From Monoraphidium neglectum (lineage: Eukaryota; Chlorophyta; Chlorophyceae; Sphaeropleales; Selenastraceae): a stretch of DNA of 11,038 nt. The translations under genes were made by a program, and so were the position numbers. This document shows, in pieces, positions 8,048-11,038 of the stretch (positions within the stretch are counted from its first letter, which is position 1; each line of letters opens with the position of its first letter). The DNA lies in the NCBI RefSeq assembly GCF_000611645.1, contig NW_014012065.1, forward strand, positions 1-11,038. Direction: 5' to 3'. Under the pieces are notes generated by a model, which worked only from the letters and a program-made list of their open reading frames with translations, had not been told where the DNA came from and did not search any database.

Positions 8048-9325
8048 AGGGGCGCGGCGTCTTCGAGACCGGCGGCTGAGACCGCAGCTGCAGCGGTGTC
8101 AGGGTAGACTCCACCGCCCGCGTCCCGCAGCCGCGCGGCTGCGGCGGCGGCGAAGAGCCCCACGATCCCCTCGTGGGCAGCCGCCGCCTCCGATGGCGCG
8201 ACCCCGGCCGCCGCGTACAGGTGGCGCCCGTTGGGCTGCCAGCAGAGCGGCGGGCCCAGGCCGGGGCCGGCGTCCGCAGTGGCGTGGAGCACGCAGCCCT
8301 CGCGATCCCAGATGTGTATGCGCCAGCTCGAGGTGCCGCTGCCAAAGCCCGGGCCCCCGCCAGCTGCGCCGGAGCTGCTCGTAGCAAAGAAGCGCCCGTC
8401 CCCACGCCACGCGATGCGCGCGCCCCGGTCGCTGCAGCCAGCGCTTGGGGCGCTGCTGCCGCAGGCGTCGGCGGGGGCAGGCTTGTCAAGTGGAATTGCG
8501 GCCTCCGCCAGCACGTCCCAGTCCTCCAAAGATGGGAATGTGGCAGCGGCAAGCTTGGTACTCAGACCGCTGTGATAGGGGGAGTGCCTGCTCCTAAGTG
8601 CTGCGACAGTGAATTGCGGCAGGCGGCAGCAGACGCAAAAGGCTGCCCCACTGCGACGGCGTCGTTCGCCGAGGTCGCTGTGTGCCCGTCACCTGCGGTT
8701 CCCATGCGATGAGTCGCCCCCAACCCCCCCTGGTATCGCAAAGGCACGGCCTCGCACCTTGCTCAGCAGCAGTACCTTCCCACCTGCACCCGCCACGGCA
8801 AGTACCTCGCCGTCTGGGCTCCATTCCGCCGCGTCGACCCCGCCGGCCACTGATCCCACCTCCTCCACGTCCTGGCTCGCCGTGTGCAGCAGCAGCAGCT
8901 CGCCACTGCTGAGCGCCAGGAACAGCGCGTCAAGCTCAAGCACGTGCGAGAGGGCCACGACAGCGGGGACGGGGGCGCCGCTGGCGCGTGCCGGGAGCAG
9001 AGGGGCGCGCCACAGTACCTGGGGGCCCCACGTAAGACGGGGTGGGGGGCTGAGCGCCAACGGCGGCACACGGCTGGCGCGCGCTGCTGTGGTTTACGGA
9101 ACAAAAATGTGCGCAACACGATCACCATGACAAATTCGTTGCCCCCCTGTGCCTCACCCTGCAGTCTTGCTCCGCCACGCAGGCGACGGCCCCAGCATCA
9201 TTTGCGCAGTAGAGACGGCCGTCGCCAGCCCCCAGGCAGAATCGCTGCACCCGTTCGTTCGTGAGGGCGTTCTTGGGCGCAACCTCTACCTGCCGGACCT
9301 CCAAGTTGGGAGATATATTCCTCAT
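1373..9325 (-). CDS. ELP1: Elongator complex protein 1 (complete, 11 exons)
   Basis: Scaffold and dimerisation subunit of Elongator, which adds the cm5 group to U34 of tRNAs in the cytoplasm. The CDS joins 9325-9158, 9018-8758, 8523-7756, 7601-7354, 7146-6142, 5887-5788, 4757-4521, 4352-3543, 3352-2775, 2472-2385 and 2023-1373, giving 1637 residues. Recognised family segments, in order: start [110 protein letters not shown]; a basic patch; and SWKWDVL before the TAA. All introns are GT-AG and every phase matches. Known Elp1 proteins are about 1320-1350 residues; the excess is Gln-, Gly- and Ala-rich insertion. The start has A at -3 and opens the family N-terminal motif. The gene appears intact, with no frameshift or premature stop. 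Identification is by remembered family sequence, not a search. Confidence 0.95.
2385..2472 (-). CDS. ELP1: ELP1 exon 10 (residues 1392-1421)
   Basis: An 88-nt exon with a strong acceptor CTTTTTATAACAG (phase 2) and donor AAAAG/GTGAAA (phase 0). It encodes [13 protein letters not shown] and [10 protein letters not shown], corresponding to the 'D.I...V.P...E' helix between the TPR-like arm and the C-terminal region. Confidence 0.9.
2775..3352 (-). CDS. ELP1: ELP1 exon 9 (residues 1200-1392, TPR-like arm)
   Basis: Starts [20 protein letters not shown] after the weak acceptor ACCAAAG, phase 0. It then carries TPR-like repeats: the [20 protein letters not shown] segment, [20 protein letters not shown], and [12 protein letters not shown](R). 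The family pattern 'A...Y...G.W..AL..A' is clear. Donor GGGCAG/GTGCGG, phase 2. The acceptor is the least certain junction; moving it would change only a few residues. Confidence 0.9.
3543..4352 (-). CDS. ELP1: ELP1 exon 8 (residues 930-1199, helical arm)
   Basis: Acceptor CGCGCAG, donor ATGCAG/GTGTGC, both phase 0. Family segments are [54 protein letters not shown] and [19 protein letters not shown]. Two Gly/Ala/Asp-rich blocks interrupt the conserved helices (about residues 998-1040 and 1080-1135). Long open frames on the opposite strand here are compositional shadows. Confidence 0.93.
4521..4757 (-). CDS. ELP1: ELP1 exon 7 (residues 851-929, start of helical arm)
   Basis: [22 protein letters not shown] opens the exon (acceptor ATCCACCAG), matching the near-invariant 'LQ.PRGNLE' that joins the propellers to the alpha-helical arm. 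[10 protein letters not shown] and [10 protein letters not shown] follow. Donor GTGCAG/GTGGGG, phase 0. Confidence 0.94.
5221..5394. repeat. (TG)n microsatellite block in ELP1 intron 6
   Basis: A pure (TG)38 run at 5221-5296 is followed by degenerate TGCG units. A second pure (TG)15 run lies at 5365-5394. TG/CG-rich sequence continues to about 5580. On the transcribed strand this is (CA)n. The alternating purine-pyrimidine pattern is of the type that can form Z-DNA. Confidence 0.97.
5528..5551. repeat. GC-rich inverted repeat in intron 6
   Basis: Ten-base perfect arms (gcgcgcccac / gtgggcgcgc) around a 4-base gggt loop, within the simple-repeat block. A chance product of TG/CG-rich sequence is possible; it would form a stable hairpin in RNA. 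Confidence 0.7.
5788..5887 (-). CDS. ELP1: ELP1 exon 6 (residues 817-850)
   Basis: A 100-nt exon too short to stand out by length. Acceptor CTTCCTTCCAG, phase 2; donor GAG/GTAAGG, phase 0. It encodes [19 protein letters not shown] and VHRE, corresponding to 'FLLLTT.S..C.C..L' after SFAV in known Elp1. Joined to the next exon it gives HRE-GARLV, matching the family 'ERG(A/S)(K/R)(V/I)'. Confidence 0.88.
6142..7146 (-). CDS. ELP1: ELP1 exon 5 (residues 482-817, second propeller)
   Basis: The largest exon. After acceptor AACACAG it reads [20 protein letters not shown], matching the family 'R..(V)PPPM......F..PV'. It then contains an Arg/Gln/Gly/Ala-rich insert (roughly residues 535-590) with no clear family counterpart, then [16 protein letters not shown] and the [12 protein letters not shown] blade, ending GGVTSFAI(R). 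Donor ATCAG/GTGTGC, phase 2. Confidence 0.93.
7354..7601 (-). CDS. ELP1: ELP1 exon 4 (residues 400-482)
   Basis: Starts [15 protein letters not shown] after acceptor CCCCTCAG. The 'W..NYHWYLKQ' signature is one of the most conserved in Elp1 and sets the frame. It ends at TTCAG/GTGGGC in phase 2, inside the Arg codon of VLITPFR. Confidence 0.94.
7756..8523 (-). CDS. ELP1: ELP1 exon 3 (residues 144-399, propeller with polyQ)
   Basis: Carries WRGDGRFFA (182-190), IWDREG (214-219), the polyglutamine run (303-328) and then [11 protein letters not shown] and [12 protein letters not shown]. The acceptor is CATCTTTGGAG, phase 0. It was chosen because it joins SK to DWDVL, matching the family segment 'TKD(F/W)(E/D)', and because the alternative CACAG upstream is out of phase. 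Donor GTGCAG/GTGCGT, phase 0. Confidence 0.93.
7969..8046 (-). repeat. (CAG)26 microsatellite coding polyglutamine in ELP1
   Basis: 26 uninterrupted CAG units on the coding strand (CTG on the plus strand), encoding Gln 303-328. It lies just before [11 protein letters not shown], in what should be a loop between propeller blades. Pure tracts like this commonly vary in length between strains. Confidence 0.97.
8758..9018 (-). CDS. ELP1: ELP1 exon 2 (residues 57-143)
   Basis: First-propeller blades, with [18 protein letters not shown] matching the Elp1 segment around 'GSV..GI..M.WSPD.E'. Acceptor CCCCCAG, donor AAG/GTGCGAG, both phase 0. The intron before it is 139 nt. Confidence 0.93.
9158..9325 (-). 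CDS. ELP1: ELP1 exon 1 (residues 1-56, first propeller)
   Basis: Starts at the ATG at 9325-9323 and opens with [10 protein letters not shown], the Elp1 N-terminal pattern. It ends TGC AGG before the donor GTGAGG (phase 0). The upstream minus-strand sequence CTCTCAG just before the ATG could also be a 3' splice site, so a 5' UTR intron is possible. No TATA box was seen immediately upstream. Confidence 0.9.
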
Positions 9326-9663
9326 GCTGAGAGGACCGGTCGTCTGAAGAAGCTGCTGTCAGATCATTTTCTCAAATTGCCCGATCTCTTGATTTTCATG
9401 AAGGTTTGATTCATCTTATGAGCTAGGGTGACTGGTGTGTGGATTCACCGCACGCAGCTGGCCTGTAAAGTCACTCGGGCCCCGTCACTTGCAGTCTTAG
9501 GCCGTGGATGTCGTGTTTGTGAACGTTTGTACCTGATGTTCGCACCGGCAACCCGAGTCGGAAGTGATCGCTACCACCTCTGCGTCCGATCATCCTCGGG
9601 CGCAATCAGCATTTGCAGCGCTGCGCACCGTGACGGCGCCAGCCGTTGGCGCTGACAGCAGCC
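9326..9663. other. ELP1 5' flank, nothing recognised
   Basis: Less GC-rich than the exons, with no TATA-like element in the expected place for the minus-strand gene and no convincing coding frame. It presumably contains the ELP1 promoter and 5' UTR. Confidence 0.5.
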
Positions 9664-9813
9664 ATGCCCAACAACAAGACCGTCATGAAAGTGCTGGCAG
9701 GCGACAAACCAAACCTCTATATCAATTCGGCTGGTGAGAACCGCCTTTCGGAGCACTGGCCAGTCCGCGTCTGGGTTGCAGCTGTAGGCGCAAGCTCAAA
9801 CCCTGCGACTTGA
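9664..9813 (+). CDS. Short unrecognised open frame (49 aa)
   Basis: ATG to TGA, encoding MPNNKTVMKVLAGDKPNLYI followed by NSAGENRLSEHWPVRVW. The composition looks more protein-like than the neighbouring frames and lacks low complexity. I do not recognise the family. The next frame over (from 9788) stays open and continues in similar style, so this may be the first part of a frameshifted relic or of an intron-containing gene. Confidence 0.25.
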   Translation: MPNNKTVMKVLAGDKPNLYINSAGENRLSEHWPVRVWVAAVGASSNPAT

Positions 9814-10120
9814 GCGGGCTGATGGTGCAGGGTTTTTACTCATTGAGCGCACTGTGGTGGGCATCTGGTTGGAGTGTGGGCGGCAATGGGAGGCTGTTGA
9901 GGGCGGCTGTGTGGATAGCTGCGATAGTGGCAAGTGCGGCGCTGCCACGATGCTGCCGCTGACGCTGCACATTTTCCGCGCGCAGAACACGCGCTGGACC
10001 TTTGCCGAGCCAGTACGATACCCCCTGGCAAGCGCGCCCGTGTGTACGCACAGCAACCTATATGCGCAGCAGCAGCAACGAGTGAGGTCAAGCGCTCGGC
10101 AGTGGATGGCGCCAAGTAAG
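9788..10120 (+). pseudogene. Unrecognised coding-like stretch
   Basis: Open on the plus strand after a TAG at 9785, with LERADGAGFLLIERTVVGIW, LECGRQWEAVEGG, then LPLTLHIFRAQNTRWTFAEP. Trp- and charged-residue-rich segments suggest real protein ancestry, perhaps another piece of a mobile element, but no motif is diagnostic. The overlap with the preceding short frame, one base out of phase, would fit decay by frameshift. The open frame in fact runs to 10330, but beyond about 10120 it loses protein-like character. Confidence 0.25.
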
Positions 10121-10356
10121 GCCATCCTTGTTTCCTTGATTGGAACCTTGGTGTCCTCGGGTTGTTTTTCCATGAATGTGGGACGATGCAAGGCCATCCG
10201 GAAGGGACGCTGCGCGCCGCCGCAGCTGCACATGCTGCCCATCCGGCTTTTTGGACAGCAGTTGGTCACACATGCTGACGGGCAACCCTACAGTACTTCC
10301 CGTCCCCCTACTATGTCAGCATCACGCTGAGGTCCAGGTCAATCATCAAGACATGT
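10121..10356. other. Unassigned stretch between coding-like relics
   Basis: No convincing gene. A 10-base direct repeat, aaggccatcc, occurs at 10118-10127 and 10190-10199, flanking 62 bases; it is too short to interpret alone. Confidence 0.4.
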
Positions 10357-10876
10357 CTACAGAGCTGGATCGTAAGGCGGGGCTGCTTGCTGCCCTCGGG
10401 CGTCAAAGCCCGGCAGCGTCGTCCATATCATCAGCTGGTCGGTGCCCGCCAGCTGGCTGTCACTCACCACCTGCAGGGGTGTGACTCGGGGGGTGGTTTG
10501 TGTCGCCTAAAAGCGATTGCAGTATCGATGATGTAATCCAGCACCAATTGCTCTGTGCTGCCACTCGCGCCAACCTTGCAGCGGGTGTAGTTGGGTAAGG
10601 GGCTGGGGGTGCGGCCGTTCAGGGCATACATGTCGCACCGCTCAAGCAAGGTGCATAGGTCACGGCCTGCTCCCCGTGCTGCCCCTCTCGCTGGCCCGGC
10701 GCCTGTGCGCGACCAACTCACGCGTTGAGGTCCCCCAGCAGCACCACTTCTGCCCCCCGTAATTGTGCAGCATGCACGTCCTGCATGCTGACCATCATGC
10801 GCCATGATAGTGGGTTGTGACTCACTGCATACACCCCGCTCCTTGATTTGATGCAGCACTTCTTGACGTGTGGCTT
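10357..10876 (-). pseudogene. Decayed APE-type (EEP) endonuclease of a non-LTR retrotransposon
   Basis: Three consecutive minus-strand pieces in three frames follow the order of exonuclease-endonuclease-phosphatase motifs. Piece 1 (10876-10721) reads SHNPLSWRMMVSMQDVHAAQ, then RGAEVVLLGDLNA, with the GDLNA motif at 10735-10721 immediately before a TGA. Piece 2 (about 10720-10510) has RDLCTLLERCDMYALNGRTP and VLDYIID; LNGR and DY(I/V) are typical. Piece 3 (about 10500-10357) has VTPLQVVSDSQLAGTDQLMI and WTTLPG; TDQ stands where the catalytic SDH motif is expected. The N-terminal part and the reverse transcriptase are absent. The stop and frame changes show it is dead. The EEP class is fairly clear, and a retrotransposon origin is inferred from the family context. 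Confidence 0.6.
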
Positions 10877-10905
10877 TCAAGCAACCTCAAAGGCATATTT
10901 TAGCC

Positions 10906-10937
10906 CAGAGAAAGAGAGAGGCCTCTCTCTTTCTCTG
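10906..10937. repeat. 32-bp perfect palindrome (GA/TC-rich)
   Basis: The 16-base left arm, cagagaaagagagagg, is followed directly by its exact reverse complement with no spacer. It lies about 30 bases upstream (in the element's sense) of the endonuclease remnant. It could extrude as a cruciform or mark a repeat junction. Confidence 0.85.
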
Positions 10938-11038
10938 CATGCTGCTAGTGTGTATGTGGCAAGTCAACTCGAGCCAACACCTTACTGGCAAACACATACA
11001 TGGTGTGCACATGTGCATGTGTGACAATTGCGACACAA
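10938..11038. other. Right edge, nothing recognised
   Basis: Contains a 12-base palindrome, tgcacatgtgca, at 11006-11017 within a TG/CA-rich patch. No coding sequence is supported. Confidence 0.4.

Noticed and set aside
7644..8384. 246-codon plus-strand frame with a poly-Ala run (and a poly-Cys version in another frame)
   Set aside because: These are the other readings of the CTG repeat opposite the polyglutamine tract and of antisense GC-rich exon 3.
10718..10723. GTGAGT right after GDLNA read as a splice donor
   Set aside because: It is a good donor sequence, but the nearest acceptors give an intron of about 50 bases, and the phase needed to reach the RDLCTLLERC frame does not fit. A frameshift is simpler.
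1..11038. A previously undescribed multi-gene biological system
   Set aside because: The window is one housekeeping gene plus decayed mobile-element pieces; nothing here supports a novel system.

Overview
The window looks like nuclear DNA from a green alga, most likely a chlorophycean (Chlamydomonas/Volvox-like) species. The exons are very GC-rich and interrupted by short introns. The donors are mostly GTGNGN or GTGGGN. There are long CAG, TC and TG microsatellites and Ala/Gly/Gln-rich protein inserts. Bits of non-LTR retrotransposons lie on both sides of a host gene. I could not run any search; the organism call rests on these features alone.

The centre of the window (9325 down to 1373, minus strand) is one complete host gene. 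I recognise it as ELP1 (IKI3/IKAP), the scaffold subunit of the Elongator complex, which modifies wobble uridine 34 of tRNAs. I built an 11-exon model by matching the translation to the known order of Elp1 segments. All ten introns are GT-AG, their phases (0,0,0,2,2,0,0,0,2,0) join without a break, and the CDS is 4914 nt (1637 codons plus a TAA stop). The protein runs from an N-terminal double beta-propeller through a helical-repeat arm to a basic tRNA-binding segment and a short C-terminal tail. It is about 300 residues longer than animal, plant or yeast Elp1, because of low-complexity inserts, including a pure 26-glutamine tract.

Left flank (1-1372): bases 2-455 hold a frameshifted piece on the plus strand that resembles the restriction-like endonuclease tail of a non-LTR retrotransposon. 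A (TC)26 microsatellite follows. After it comes a stretch with one coding-like exon candidate on the minus strand (about 860-1058), weakly EMC5-like. Right flank (9326-11038): an unassigned stretch with two short coding-like plus-strand frames (9664-10120) is followed by a decayed minus-strand APE-type (EEP) endonuclease piece in three frames (10357-10876). A 32-bp perfect palindrome lies at 10906-10937.

I see no operon, CRISPR array, tRNA, rRNA or prokaryote-style defence system. The points of most interest are the ELP1 gene architecture (polyQ tract in a propeller loop, 1-kb intron full of CA repeats) and the two retrotransposon endonuclease remnants of different types flanking the gene.
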